From Saposhnikovia divaricata (lineage: Eukaryota > Streptophyta > Magnoliopsida > Apiales > Apiaceae), in assembly GCA_036435485.1 (NCBI GenBank), contig CM071597.1, positions 5,759,881 through 5,823,880 of the forward strand: a DNA stretch of 64,000 bases. The letters run 5' to 3'. Below, in pieces: positions 10,813-21,837 of the stretch. The notes beneath the pieces were generated by a model, which did no database searches, was not told the DNA's origin, and was given only the letters and a program-made list of their open reading frames with translations. Both the position numbers and the translations under genes were made by a program. Each line of letters opens with the position of its first letter. The stretch's first letter is position 1.

Positions 10813-11876
10813 GAACATATATGACGTGGTCAGAGGGAGGAGAAGGGAATAAGTTGTAGTATATATTAGGTGGGAAGATGGGTAAAAGTGATAATAGATC
10901 TATTAAAATTATTATGCCTACGATTCAAAATAGTTGAATTTATTGTACTGATCAACGAGTTATCTTAAATTCGTCTTTAATATAATAGTATAAATAATTG
11001 ATATTGTGTTCAAATATAAACTTTTTAAAGGACAAACTCTTTGAGTGTAATATAATGCAAACTATCATAATATACTTTATAAATTAAAGGATAATTCTTT
11101 TGAAAGCAACCTCAATTACAAATAGAGCACCTGTTTAGTCTCTAAATTTTGTTAAATATGAGTTAATTATGTAACAATTTTAAAATCTTTCTTGTACTTA
11201 AAGAATTCAGCATGGTTAACACATAAAAAAAAATATTGTATTTTTATCCTACTAAACGAGTATACAGGATTATCATGTAAAATGTTTCATTGTTAAATTT
11301 AAAATTAAATTGTATTTAGTTAGAAATTTTGTGCTCAATTAGGTAAAAATATTGTTGCACTATAAATCTTGTTTATAAGTTTTGTAACATTCCCACATCG
11401 AGGAGGGTGGAGACTTTAGTTGACTATAAGGCAAAGTACTACTATCAATTGCACCAACAAATCATGATTTTTTGGGGGCCTGTAGTGGACTTGTAGATTA
11501 TCCAAGATGTTACATTTGGACCAGTGTACTTCATTTTTTTCGAATTCGGAAACGGGATTTGGCCCGATTTCGGAAAAAGGCTCGGGTTTGACCTGACCCG
11601 GATTGTCACAAAAATAGACTACAGGGAACACTATTATTGTTGTAATACGCGACAGCTAATGATTAACTTTTATTTACCGCATTTACCGGTCATCGTTCAT
11701 ACATTGAACAAAATTCTATCTATAAATATGGTATTTAGGATTTAGAGTATACTAATATTTTGAAATTAGAACGACGATCAACCACTGATTATAGATAGAC
11801 CGAGACACATGAAACAGATAAAAAATGAAAGACTTTATAGCAACATTTGGAAAAAATTATATGAATTAAATATGGT
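10813..11876. other. Non-coding, AT-rich; degenerate repeat sequence
   Basis: I see no gene. From about 11386 the sequence TGTAACATTCCCACATCG followed by a GC-richer stretch to about 11610 resembles the terminal sequence of plant LTR elements or TRIMs, but I could not pair it with a second end or a target duplication. Confidence 0.4.
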
Positions 11877-11904
11877 CCGTGCTTTGCACGGGTTATCATG
11901 CTAG
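11877..11904 (+). mobile_element. Helitron 3' terminus
   Basis: CCGTGC-TTT-GCACGG forms a perfect 6-bp hairpin, followed 9 nt later by CTAG and a T. Hairpin plus CTRR next to a T target is the Helitron 3' end. The matching 5' TC end was not identified, so the length of this copy is unknown. Confidence 0.7.
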
Positions 11905-11960
11905 TTAGACTAATAAGGAAAGCCAAGTTTTCATGCATAGGCCTTATATATTATTAACTA

Positions 11961-12676
11961 CTAGCTTATAATCGTGTGATGTACAGATTATTTTATATAT
12001 TTGTATCTTATTATTCATAATTTTAATATTTGCTTTTTAATTAGTAAGAAATAAATTATAAAAGATAATAAAATATAATAATACGTATTTGATAGTATTC
12101 TAAATGATAGTTTTTTGCTTGTATATTGAAAATGGATAAAAATAATTTTTTAAATTTAATATGTTGTTGAAAGGAATTGAATCTTGAAATTCTTAGAGTA
12201 GTTTATAATATAATAATATAATTTTTAAACTAAAATATGTTGTTGAGGAGAATCGAACCTTAAACTTCTAGGAGTAGTTTATAATATGATATAAATGTTT
12301 AATAATTATATGTTGTTGACTGGATTCGAACCTTAAATCTATAAGAGTATTTTATATATTATAAAAAAAATATTTAACATTACATTCAACGGTTTTCATT
12401 AATATGTCTCAAAATTTACGGTTGTTATCTAGTGTACCAAATAAAGTGACCAAACTACCAACCAACCAAATATACCCTATTACGTTTATAATAGTATAGT
12501 ATAGATAGATATATTATAAAAAGAATATTCTTTTAACATTACATTCAAAGATTCTCATTAACTTTCTTAAAATCCAACAATTATTATTGAATGTACCAAA
12601 TAAAGTGACCAAACTACCAATCAATACCCTATTTCGCTTATAATAATTTCGTTTATAATATTATAGTATAGATAGA
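11961..12676 (-). mobile_element. Degenerate Helitron with duplicated 5' end
   Basis: On the minus strand the element starts A|TCTATCTATACTATAATA at 12676 and ends ATAAGCTAG|T at 11961, matching Helitron end rules (5' TC, 3' CTRR, A/T target). The 3' hairpin is decayed. A second copy of the 5' end lies at 12509, 167 bp further in, and the sequence after each copy is clearly homologous, so the first ~167 bp are tandemly duplicated. Three imperfect ~75-bp repeats with the core TTGTTGA...GAAYCTTRAA lie at about 12161-12360. There is no coding capacity. Confidence 0.65.
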
Positions 12677-12985
12677 TGTGTTTATGGCTATTATTTGGTT
12701 GAATAAATATATTTTTTCAAATTCAAAACTCAGGATCCTGAAGTCATGAAATTTAGAATTTTTAGAATTTAGCCTTTTCCACAATAAAAATAGAAATTAA
12801 TAGAAAATACTAAAATAGAAATAATACAAAATATTAAAATAGAAATTAATATTAGAAATTTACACCTAAAAATATTGTCAAATATTAAAATTCTTCTTTA
12901 ATTATTAATATTATTAATCTTGTAAAATAATTTTTAAAATATTTGAATACAACCTCGAAACGCGAATTCTCCTGGAAACTAGTCC
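12677..12985. other. AT-rich intergenic sequence
   Basis: I see no gene, hairpin or paired repeat here beyond runs of A and T between the Helitron and the tRNA gene. Confidence 0.4.
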
Positions 12986-13035
12986 ATGTACATATGTCGA
13001 TATAATGCAAATGTACATATGTCGATATAATGCAA
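12986..13035. repeat. Two 25-bp tandem copies upstream of tRNA-Asn
   Basis: The unit ATGTACATATGTCGATATAA plus TGCAA is repeated exactly twice (12986-13010, 13011-13035), ending 22 bp before the tRNA gene. Confidence 0.9.
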
Positions 13036-13057
13036 AAATATTGTTCACAAATGCAAA

Positions 13058-13074
13058 GCTGGAATAGCTCAGTT

Positions 13075-13107
<33 letters not shown>

Positions 13108-13131
13108 GAGGTTCAAGCCCTCCTTCTAGCG
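13058..13131 (+). tRNA. tRNA-Asn (anticodon GUU)
   Basis: A 74-nt cloverleaf: acceptor GCTGGAA pairs with TTCTAGC (one G-T), the D arm contains the A box TAGCTCAGTTGG, the anticodon loop is CTGTTAA, and the T arm GGAGG/CCTCC carries GGTTCAAGC as the B box. There is no intron and no encoded CCA, as expected for a nuclear gene. All stems are intact, so it looks functional. It decodes asparagine AAY codons in the cytosol. Confidence 0.97.
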
Positions 13132-13472
13132 TTTTTATGTTTTCCTTTTCCTAATGATTTCCATCTGGAAGTTCTTTTGCTTCTGAAGTTTTTCCAATTG
13201 AATTTCACATCTTTTGGTATTCATTTGAATATACTGTCACTTTTTATTGTCAATCAACTCTTTGCCATCAAACTTGAAGATTGAATCCTTCAACTGTTTA
13301 GCGTTTTTATGTTTTCCTTTTCCTAATGATTTCCATCTGGAAGTTCTTTTGCTTCTGAAGTTTTTCCAATTGAATTTCACATCTTTTGGTATTCATTTGA
13401 ATATACTGTCACTTTTTATTGTCAATCAACTCTTTGCCATCAAACTTGAAGATTGAATCCTTCAACTGTTTT
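13129..13472. repeat. 172-bp tandem duplication beginning at the tRNA 3' end
   Basis: The block 13129-13300, starting with the last bases of the tRNA (GCGTTTTTATG), is repeated at 13301-13472. I find no difference between the copies apart from the final base. The second copy carries the terminator but no tRNA body. The open frames across it are by-products. Confidence 0.95.
13132..13136 (+). terminator. RNA polymerase III terminator of tRNA-Asn
   Basis: TTTTT directly follows the discriminator base. Five T residues on the non-template strand are sufficient for Pol III termination. Confidence 0.85.
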
Positions 13473-13936
13473 CCCAAAAGAATATAATCCTTAAATAGTT
13501 CATTACGTTACCGTATACTCACCTTCAGAATCTATATTTATGTCGATGACAAATACAAAATGTAAAAAAATGCAAGTTACGAATCATGAGTACACACTGA
13601 AAGGATAAAAAAAGATCCAAATTTATTTAATTTATCCATCTACTTGATAACAAAATATCACAAGAAAAAATTATGTACATCAAAAATAGGCTAATAGTTA
13701 ATCCCATGTAACAAACATGCCTAAAGTGCTTATTCAACTACTACCATCCATGCTTTTGGGATGTAGAAAATATTCATAACGATATTAAAAAATAGAATGC
13801 ATGATATATTGTTATGAAAAAAGAAAGCTTGTTAAAGGGATTTACTTGACAAGGATTCACAACGGTTTGTATATAAAAAGTTTCACAGGATCAAGAGAAA
13901 CATGAAAGTTTAAAACTGGAAAAAATGAGAAGATGT
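13473..13936. other. Intergenic and likely 3' UTR
   Basis: No gene seen between the tRNA flank duplication and the 3' end of the methyltransferase gene. The part near 13900 probably belongs to the 3' UTR of the minus-strand gene. Confidence 0.4.
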
Positions 13937-14127
13937 TTAATTGCAACAAGAATTGCAACAAGAGATTATCAAAAAACTAGTAGGAGAGTACATTTTAGGA
14001 GCCACAACATATGCTTTAGATACCATTTCCAGCTCCTCCTCTCTTTTCTTGAGCGGTATCTGGTTATAGGGCAGTGAACCTGTGCGCTTGAAGCACAGTA
14101 TATAATACAGATGGTTATCCCCGGCTC
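13937..14127 (-). other. Possible alternative last exon of the methyltransferase gene
   Basis: A ~60-codon open stretch (GDNHLYYILCFKRTGSLPYN, then charged residues KKREEELEM) looks coding and lies in the 3' region of the gene on the same strand. If the donor GTTAGA at 14426 is used (exon 7 ending 14427) with the acceptor TAG before 14127, the frame joins in phase, skipping the stop at 14422, and gives a 322-residue protein ending at 13937. Otherwise it is 3' UTR. The sequence alone cannot decide this. Confidence 0.5.
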
Positions 14128-14421
14128 CTAGGAGTTGTCCCTACACACAAAGCTAAAGGTTTTAGCGCTCAAGTCCTTGTCACGCAATCAGAACTACATT
14201 CATATTATTCAGAAAAGGAGGCAAAGTTGGAAGGACCACAGCTATCTACAACTGAGATGATCAAATAGACAATTACTATAAGTTGTCTATTTTCAAACAA
14301 TAGATTTCAGGAGTCACAGATGGTATAGCACATCAAATGAGAATAATAGAAAAGGAGAGGCAGAAATTTTATGTAGATTATTATTGTTATTTTTAAACAG
14401 AAAAAGGATGATATACCTGTT

Positions 14422-17267
14422 CTAACTTTCCATCTCGTCTAAATTGGTACGGAAAATGTAGTCTTCGTTGTCTAATTCATCGTGAAACATCGAAATAGAT
14501 GGTACATCGATCTTTTCTGCGTATAGATTAGTGTCCGATATTTTTTGTCCCTGAAAATATACAAATTCATTTGCACTAGACACTATAGCACATTATTTAT
14601 TCTTTAAACATTGCGGTACTGTTTATAGCGAATTAATGGAAACTCCAACCCTCTAAAATAAAGTGCTCACACAAGTATCTTGTATCATCAGATTTAGGGC
14701 AATTTAGAGAATGTGTTAAGAAGATGATCTTGTCTTTATATACGCTATACAATCAACAAATCAAGCACCCTCCAAAGGTCATATAATTGGAATGGTAGAA
14801 ACTTGGCACTAACCTTCTTTAATATATAAAAGAAATAATGAAATCCATCACCAAATGTACTCCACTCCATGGACCAGTTGAACTCTGGAGCACCAAATAT
14901 CGGTCGCCTGAAATGTGGCTGTATGACATGATTATTAGACATTAGCAAGTTTTGCATTTTTGAAAGTCTCACTTCTTTAATAGTAAGAAACACAAAATAT
15001 AATAATTATGTTTCTATTCCTACTACCTGACCAAAAGTGATTGAGATGAATACACCATCTGGCTTCAGAACCCTATGAACACCTTTCAGCATTGCCATAA
15101 CCTTATTTAAGGTTGCAGGTCGTGGATTCCATGGATCACCACTGTCCACGAACAATACATCCTTCAAATTCAAAATGCATACATACTTGACAAATCAAGA
15201 GAAAATATATGTGGTTGACGATGAAAACAACAATTTGGATCAAAGGAAAAAGATCCATTCTTCCGGCATCTTAAATGATAACTGAACCAGATTACAGATA
15301 TTACCATTGTTCCTTTTTCTATAACCACATCAAAAGACTCTTCACCAAATGGTAGATCCAGCATGTCAGCTTCTACCACTCTAATATCTGACGAATGAAA
15401 ACAAAAAGAATGCATAAACAGATAGCAGTTGATAGAGAACCTATTTCGCTACAGTCAAAACATTGTTTACACTTTATAAGTTCACCTCTTCTTATCAAAA
15501 TACAATGACTTCAACACAACTCAATTAAGCTTGAATTAATAAACAAGGTAATACTAAGGCAGACCATAGTTCTATTACCATTGCAAACTGTAAATACAAT
15601 CATTGATAACTTTTCAGACCTTATTTATTTATGTATAATTGTATACGCAAGGAAAGGCTTAGAAAAACTTGTGTAGGTCAAAATGCATAATTGTAATCCA
15701 AAAGCATGGAGTATTAAAGTATCTCAATATCCAAGTACAGATGTACAATCACAACATATATGTAAGCTCTAGTTACCCGGTAGAATTATTTGTGAACAAG
15801 CAGTATTTAATAGCCGAACTTACCCACATGCTAATTCAAATACAATTAACCCATGTAGTTTTTTATTCGGCATCCAAATCTATTTATCAAAAATTATGTA
15901 TTAGTGTGATGAAAATTGCCACGTCAGCTGTAATCTATTCTCAAGCAGACTCATATCAGTTATGCTTATATACGACTGATAATAGTTGAACCCGATTTTT
16001 AAAGGCCTACAATCATCACTGTTACGACTGATAAGATCCATCATGTACCTGGATACCCCTTGCTGAGTAACCTTTTCTGCATTCTCTCTACTGCTACTGC
16101 TGATATATCAATACAGGTTAGCTCAGTGACACCATCATTATACAAATTCTCACATAACTGCGAATTTCCGCAACCCAGCTCCAACACCTGCATTTACTTG
16201 TTTAAAGAAATCTATGTTCAGTACATTAGTCAACTAAAAGTACTTACTCGAATAGGTAAATTATCATGGGTAAAGTTATTCAACCAGCTAACATGATAAC
16301 ATTCACAACCCATATGTCTACCCAGCTCAAATGCATTATACACAAGTGCATTCCTGAATTCATTATTTCATTACCAGAAATCATCTATATATACTATCTA
16401 CACTCGGAAAAATAAAATACCACAGTTAAATATTAAAAAAAGACCAACTTTTACCTAATAACCATACTTATGGTCCTACACTTAACATACATTGTTGTGC
16501 AGCATCAATGTTCAACATGGCCCAGAACCGTACTCGAATTCGACTTAATTACCAGCACGACTACAAAGACAAAACTTGAAATTATGACTTATCTCAAACC
16601 ATACATGACAAAAAATTAAAAGCTTAAATTATTTAAAGAAATCCGTCTATTAAATTTTATAAAGTTTTAGTACGGCATAGAATTAATAAATTTATGAACA
16701 CCAACAAGACACGGTATCACCCCTAGTCGAACACCACATTCCTTCAAACACCCTCGTTTAAGACACATCACTTGTTCTAGCTAAAATCATTGCATCATAT
16801 GATATCAATTCAATTCAAACCCCAACTAGCTAAAATCATTACATCATATGATATCAATCCAATTCAAACCCCAACTTGAAGTGTTTAAAATATTCACATC
16901 ATCCTGCTAGCAACATAATATTAAATCAGCACAATACATTACACACAAATATCCCACAATCTTGTTCACAAAAGAGAGAAGCTTACAGAGGAACTGGGTT
17001 TCACGTGTTGTTTAATAAGATGCTGAAAATGAGAATAATCTTTAAGCCATTCATAATGCTCCTCAGTAGAAAATCTCTCATCCCTGATAAATAAAAAAAT
17101 TAAAAAAATCAACCCAATTAAATTTGAACAGTAAAGTTGAAGAAAGTGAAGAAAGATTGAAACTTTACTGACCAGTATTGAGGGTTTAAGTATTCTAGTG
17201 TAGAAGAAGGCCCAACACTGCCTTTCTTGCTGCTAATTTCTTTTGTCTCCTTCTGCTTTTCTTCCAT
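14422..17267 (-). CDS. eEF1A lysine methyltransferase 4-like SAM-dependent methyltransferase, 7 exons
   Basis: Exons on the minus strand: 17267-17173, 17083-16987, 16187-16049, 15387-15305, 15161-15027, 14918-14814, 14550-14422, all GT/AG, giving 260 residues. The N-terminus has the family segment YLNPQYWDERF and EWLKDYSHF. Then comes a class I Rossmann methyltransferase core: motif I VLELGCGNSQL (residues ~65-75), the motif II acidic end TCIDIS, the post-II segment VVEADMLDLPF, and motif IV-like FDVVIEKGTMDVL. The C-terminal WSTFGDGFHYFFYILKK is typical of the EEF1A-KMT4/METTL13-like group. These enzymes methylate a lysine of translation elongation factor eEF1A in the cytosol; the plant copy's substrate is inferred from family only. 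An alternative last exon may extend it. No defects seen. Confidence 0.92.
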
Positions 17268-17582
17268 TTCTAAAAACTTTCAAGAAAATCAAACCTAACA
17301 TATACTCCATGAATACCCAACCTTATAAAACTACTCTAATAAATAAAAGCAAAATACTAATTATTTTATTATTTTTAATTATATATATGTAATCAATATC
17401 TATTTATATTAAATATATTTTAAAATTAGTATAACTGAGATAAATAATATATAAAATATCTATATCTTAAATTTTTAGTGAATTTGAGAAGAAAAATTAA
17501 GATGATTCATGATTCAATCGGCCTAAATAGAGAATAATGTTTTTTTTATTAAGATAATGGAATAGAGAATAATGTTTCATGT
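17268..17582. other. Upstream region of the methyltransferase gene
   Basis: AT-rich stretch between the methyltransferase start and the MULE. It should hold the promoter and 5' UTR of the minus-strand gene; no clear element could be assigned. AATAGAGAATAATGTTT is repeated twice just before the MULE target site. Confidence 0.45.
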
Positions 17583-17591
17583 TTTTTTATT

Positions 17592-17796
17592 GGGTCCCGG
17601 TCTGGTGCAACCGTATGCACCAGACCCGTTACTGAACATACGGTCCCCCCGCCGTTGGATCAACCATCCAACGGCCCTGATTTAAAAAAAAAATTTACCG
17701 TACCGCAACAAGTTTCCGCGGTACGGGGCAATTACCAAAATACCCCTGCTCCCGTACCGCAACAAGTTTCCGCGGTACGGTACTGTTCCCTTTTGT
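17592..17796 (+). repeat. Left terminal inverted repeat of the MULE
   Basis: About 205 bp matching the right end at 28583-28808 in inverse orientation. It contains the near-palindromes GGTGCAACCGTATGCACC, CCGTTGGATCAACCATCCAACGG, and two copies of a hairpin with arms CCGTACCGC / GCGGTACGG around AACAAGTTTCC. Short open frames within it are by-products. Confidence 0.93.
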
Positions 17797-18380
17797 TTCT
17801 TATTTCGCCAGTAGCAGTGTACAACACAGAAAACACAAAATCATCACCAAATATAGATTAATCTGAGGCGATTTATTAACTTTGAGAGGCAATTTCTTGC
17901 GTTTGAGAGGCAAAATCAACACATACGGGCTGTTCTTCATCATTTGGAGGTATTTTGTTTATTATTCATCTTTTCTTTGTTGGTATAATGTGTGTACATA
18001 TGATTTTGTATGTATGTAAACCCAAAATGTGCGATTTATTGTATGTTTGCTGCATATTGTTGTACCATTGTTGTGTGTAATGAGAATTAGAGGCATATAA
18101 ATGGTGTAATTTGAATTTCCCCGTACTTTAATTTAATTAGGGTTTAAATTATGTGTATTATTGAACTAGGGTTTATGTGTAATTAAAATTAGGGCTTTGC
18201 ACTAGGAATATTTTTGTTGATTTTACAGAGAATGTTTGTTGTATTTAGGGTATATTCTTGTGAAATTCGAAATGAGTATTTCATTTTGATTATTAATTTA
18301 GTTCTTATGATTTTTAGATAATATTTTTGAATACTATTTGAACTTGTTTTTAATGTAATTCTTTATCTAATTGGCAGGGT
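17797..18380 (+). promoter_or_regulatory. Leader and probable 5' UTR intron of the PMD-Ulp1 gene
   Basis: No ORF. Between the inverted repeat and the ATG at 18381 the T-rich sequence looks like an intron: a donor TTTGGAG|GTATTTTG near 17948 and an acceptor ATTGGCAG|GGT three bases before the ATG. A leader intron of ~430 nt is inferred from these sites only. Promoter activity would then reside in the inverted repeat or just inside it. Confidence 0.5.
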
Positions 18381-20829
18381 ATGGAGGGTTTTCACGATGA
18401 CTTACTTGATACTTTGCCGGGTCCTAGTAGAGCGAACATTATTTGGGATAACCGCTATCATGTTAGCGAGGATGTGTGGGATGGTAGGGGGAGGGAGGAG
18501 TTGGAGTGCATTTGTGGTAATAGGGCGATGCGGGAGTGGAAGTTAAGAAGACCACAGAGGGAGCTTCTACATATGATGGGGTTTGGGATTTTTACCAACC
18601 CCCATGTTGTGTTGGGTAATGACGCGAGACTCATTTCTGCTATGATTGAGCGGTGGAGGCCTGAGACCAACACCTTCTTCATGAGGTAAGGGGAGATGAC
18701 AGTTACCTTGGAGGATGTTGGGTACATCTTAGGATTGCCGGTTGTTGGTGAGGCTGTGACATGTGGTCGTATAGAGAATCGGAAAGATTTCTTTATTCGT
18801 AATTGGTTTGAGCCGTTGACAGATGAGGAGGTGGAGGATGCTTTGTTTAGAAATCATATCAAGTTGACATGGCTATATGAGAGATATGGTAGACATAAGC
18901 CGGAGAAACATAATGTCGAGGCAACTATTGTACATACACAGGCATACTTGGTATTTCTGTGTGGTGCCATTCTATTTCCTACGAAGGACAAAGCCTATGC
19001 CCATGTCAGATACATTGTGCCTGTGTCCAACATCCGGGAGGTTCATAATTATGCTTGGGGTGCAGCGGTGTTAGCACATTTGTATAGAGGGTTGGAGCAT
19101 GCTGCGAAGAAGAATAGTAAGAGTGTTGCTGCTTGTGTATGGATATTGCATATTTGGTCTTATGAGAGATTTCCTCGTATTGGCGTGCCTCAGCGGGACC
19201 TTGGTCATCCAGATTTTCTGGTTGCAGAGGGTTGGGCTTATTCGTCGCTTCAGGGTATTAATAGGAAGCGGCGTCAGTCCGGTCCTCACCACAGCTTACC
19301 ATTTTATAGGGGTGAGTTTGATGGAGTTGCTGGTGATGATGTGGTTTGGAGGCCATATGCTCGATTTGACGGGGTTGTTGATTGGGAGATGGTACAGGCA
19401 CAGCTAGCTGGTAATGCTCGAGTGTCCTTGGTATGCTTTGATGTGGTTGAGTGGCAGCATCCGGAGAGGGTGATCAGGCAGTTTGGTAATTTGCCGGTGA
19501 TTCCTCAGCCTCCTGTTAACATGCTCTCGTATAGGCAACCTAAAGAAGCCACTTTTGCCTCTGAGGATTGGTTGGTTAGGTGGTTTGTGGATATTGGGAG
19601 GTGGGCTAGATTCTGCTCAGATTTGGAGGGTTTGGTTGATTGCACATCTAATATTGCATCCAAGGCGGAGTACATGGCTTGGTATGCAGAGATTACCCGT
19701 GCACGTGTAGGGAAGCCACAACCTGTCCCCCGTTCAACCTACCAATCGAGGGAGCTCTATGATGGCATCGAGGGATACCGAGTTGTAAGTATCCTAGCTT
19801 CCCTACATTTCAATTACACAGTGCACACCTAATATGTTTATTTATTAACATTGTTTTATCTTGTAGATGGTAGCTGCACTTGATATGTTGAAGCAGTTGG
19901 AATCTAGGGCTCCCGTTGAGTTTTTGGAGGAACTTGGGACGATTTCAGATACCTTTCTCACTCCTTTCACAAGGTTGATGAAGAAGGTGAAAGGGCCAGC
20001 TTATAAAGCTCCAAAATTTGAGAACATACGTCCACTTTCACTGTGTGAAGAAGATCCCGAAGGTACTGCTACAACCATTACTTCTCACGATGTCATTGAC
20101 ATGACACAACCATCCCAACAAGAGGAGGATATTCATAACTCCAAAATTTGGGAGAGAAAGCCGGTTTACTACTTCATGGATCCGTACTTCATTGTCCTTG
20201 GGTGGGAACAATTGAAAAAAATCCGACGAGCGGGTAGGAAGGGTGAAGATGCGGAGCAGAAGGCTTGGGGTGAAGCACTCCGAAGTTTAAATGGTTTTGC
20301 CACTTCAAGCATTGGTCCCTCCGTTATCGAGGCGGATTACATATTCATCCCATGTAATGTGGACGGTAATCATTGGATCTTATTCATGGTTTGTACGAAG
20401 ACGTTTGATGTTATCATTATAGATTCGATGAACGATGACCCGACATGTCCAAGGGCAATACAAGTTGTGGTAAGGACCTTTATTTTTTTTTTTTAGTAGG
20501 TGGTCGTGTATTTTTTTCATTGATAATTATCAACAATTGTGTTTTTCTTATAAATTATTTTTTTTCTTTAGTCATGGTTACTGCCAAGATTTCTACTCAA
20601 GCTAAATCCTCGGTTTGATCGTGATCCTAACTTACATGAGGTCCTACCTTTACCGCAAAGACCGAAGCAGCAGAATTGTAATGATTGCGGTGTTTTTGTC
20701 ATGAAATACATGGATTTCATGTTGCAAGGTTATGATTTAACCTCAGTCACATCTTGGCCACAAGAAGTAGTTGATACGTTCCGTTATAGAAGTAGTTGGA
20801 ATTTAGTTGGAATTTTAGTTGTAATTTAG
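18381..20829 (+). CDS. Plant mobile domain - Ulp1-type cysteine protease fusion, one nonsense codon
   Basis: Three exons (18381-19784, 19867-20469, 20572-20829; GT/AG, all in phase) give 754 codons. Residues ~1-300 are a plant mobile domain (PMD, aminotransferase-like): LLHMMGFGIF, LISAMIERWRPETNTF, then GEMTVTLEDVGYILGLPVVG, which is the PMD core. The C-terminal ~200 residues are a C48 (Ulp1/SENP) peptidase: catalytic His in GNHWIL, Asp in IIIDSM, and Cys in QNCNDCGVFVMKYMD, so the triad is intact. An in-frame TAA at 18687-18689 falls inside the PMD core (FFMR*GEMTV); otherwise the frame is open, so one substitution ended it. Translation from ATG 18696 would give ~649 residues lacking the PMD start. 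C48 enzymes process or remove SUMO; a role in aiding the transposon is inference. The reading tail merges with low-complexity repeat. Confidence 0.85.
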
Positions 20830-21010
20830 TTTGGATTTACTTGTAATTTAGTTGGAATTTAGTTGGAACTTATTTGGAATTTTAGTTGTAATTTGGTTGG
20901 AATTTAGTTGGAATTTAGTTGGCACTAATTTGGAATTTTAGTTGTACTTTGGTTGGAATTTACTTGGAATTTTCTTGGTTTTTTAGTAGGTTATTTGCTT
21001 GAAATGTTCT
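20800..21010. repeat. Degenerate short tandem repeat (AGTTGGAATTT)
   Basis: About fifteen variants of (T)TAGTTGGAATTT/TTAGTTGTAATTT follow one another from the last codons of the Ulp1 exon onwards. It is probably the 3' UTR of the fusion gene. Confidence 0.8.
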
Positions 21011-21134
21011 TGGAATTTTCTTGATTTTTTAGTAGGTTATTTGCTTGGTTGTGTTGGAAATGTGATCACAGCACTGTTTCTGCTGTGTCTGGTTTGGTTT
21101 CATCACAGGATTGTTGTCTGATAAATCTGCAGGT

Positions 21135-21224
21135 TTTGCAGGCTCCAGACCGTACCGCGGAAAGTTTCTGCGGTACGAACACGTACCGCAGAAACTTTCC
21201 GCGGTACGGTCTGGAGCCTGCAAA
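21135..21224. repeat. Perfect 43-bp inverted repeat with 4-nt loop
   Basis: Arms 21135-21177 and 21182-21224 are exact reverse complements around AACA. Each arm contains CGTACCGCGGAAAGTTTCTG plus CGGTACG, a variant of the hairpin motif in the MULE ends. It lies between the convergent PMD-Ulp1 and minus-strand genes, where it could terminate or process both transcripts, or act as an internal transposase site (inference). Confidence 0.97.
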
Positions 21225-21323
21225 CCCAAAACAGAGCAGAACAGAGCATTCCCAGGAAAACAGAGCAAAACAGAGCATTTTGCTCCTGCCTAAACTGCCT
21301 AAAGTGCCTAAAGTCGCTAACTT

Positions 21324-21785
21324 TTGGAAGTTAGTGCCAAAATCACTCAAAAAAAATATGTAAGACTTCCTAAAATCTTAAAATATTGTAGTGAGTGAAC
21401 TTTTGAAAAAAAAATGATTTAATTTTATTTTAAAGAAATTTCATAATTCCTTATAAAATACATGAAAATACTAGGTTTTTTGGAAGTTAGTGACAAAATC
21501 ACTCCAAAAAATTATGTTAGACTTCCTAAAATCTTAAAATGTTATAATAAGTGAACTTTTTAAAAAAAAACATGATTTAGTTTTATTTTAAAAAAATTCT
21601 TAATTTCTTATAAAAAACATGATAATAATAAGACTTTGGAAGCGAGTTAAAAATTTACTCCCAAAAAAATTGTTACACTTCCTAAAATCTTCAAATGTTA
21701 TAATAAGTGAACTTTAGAAAAAAAAACATTATTTACCTTTTTTAAAAGGTAAATTTGATTTCATTAAAATTAGAATAAATTCATT
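21324..21785. repeat. Three tandem copies of a 156-bp unit
   Basis: The unit starting TTGGAAG and containing CACTTCCTAAAATCTTaAAA-type sequence recurs with starts at 21324, 21480 and 21636, a regular 156-bp period, with the third copy more diverged. Non-coding, between the convergent MULE genes. Confidence 0.88.
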
Positions 21786-21837
21786 ACAAACCCGAAAATG
21801 CTACATGCATATTACATTTGAATGGAGTGAACAACTC

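Noticed and set aside
13084..13456. Two similar 66-69-codon frames
   Set aside because: They are the same frame in the two copies of the 172-bp tRNA-flank duplication.
17655..17861. Open frames in both MULE inverted repeats
   Set aside because: The same sequence read from each terminal repeat; hairpin-rich, low complexity, no homologue known to me.
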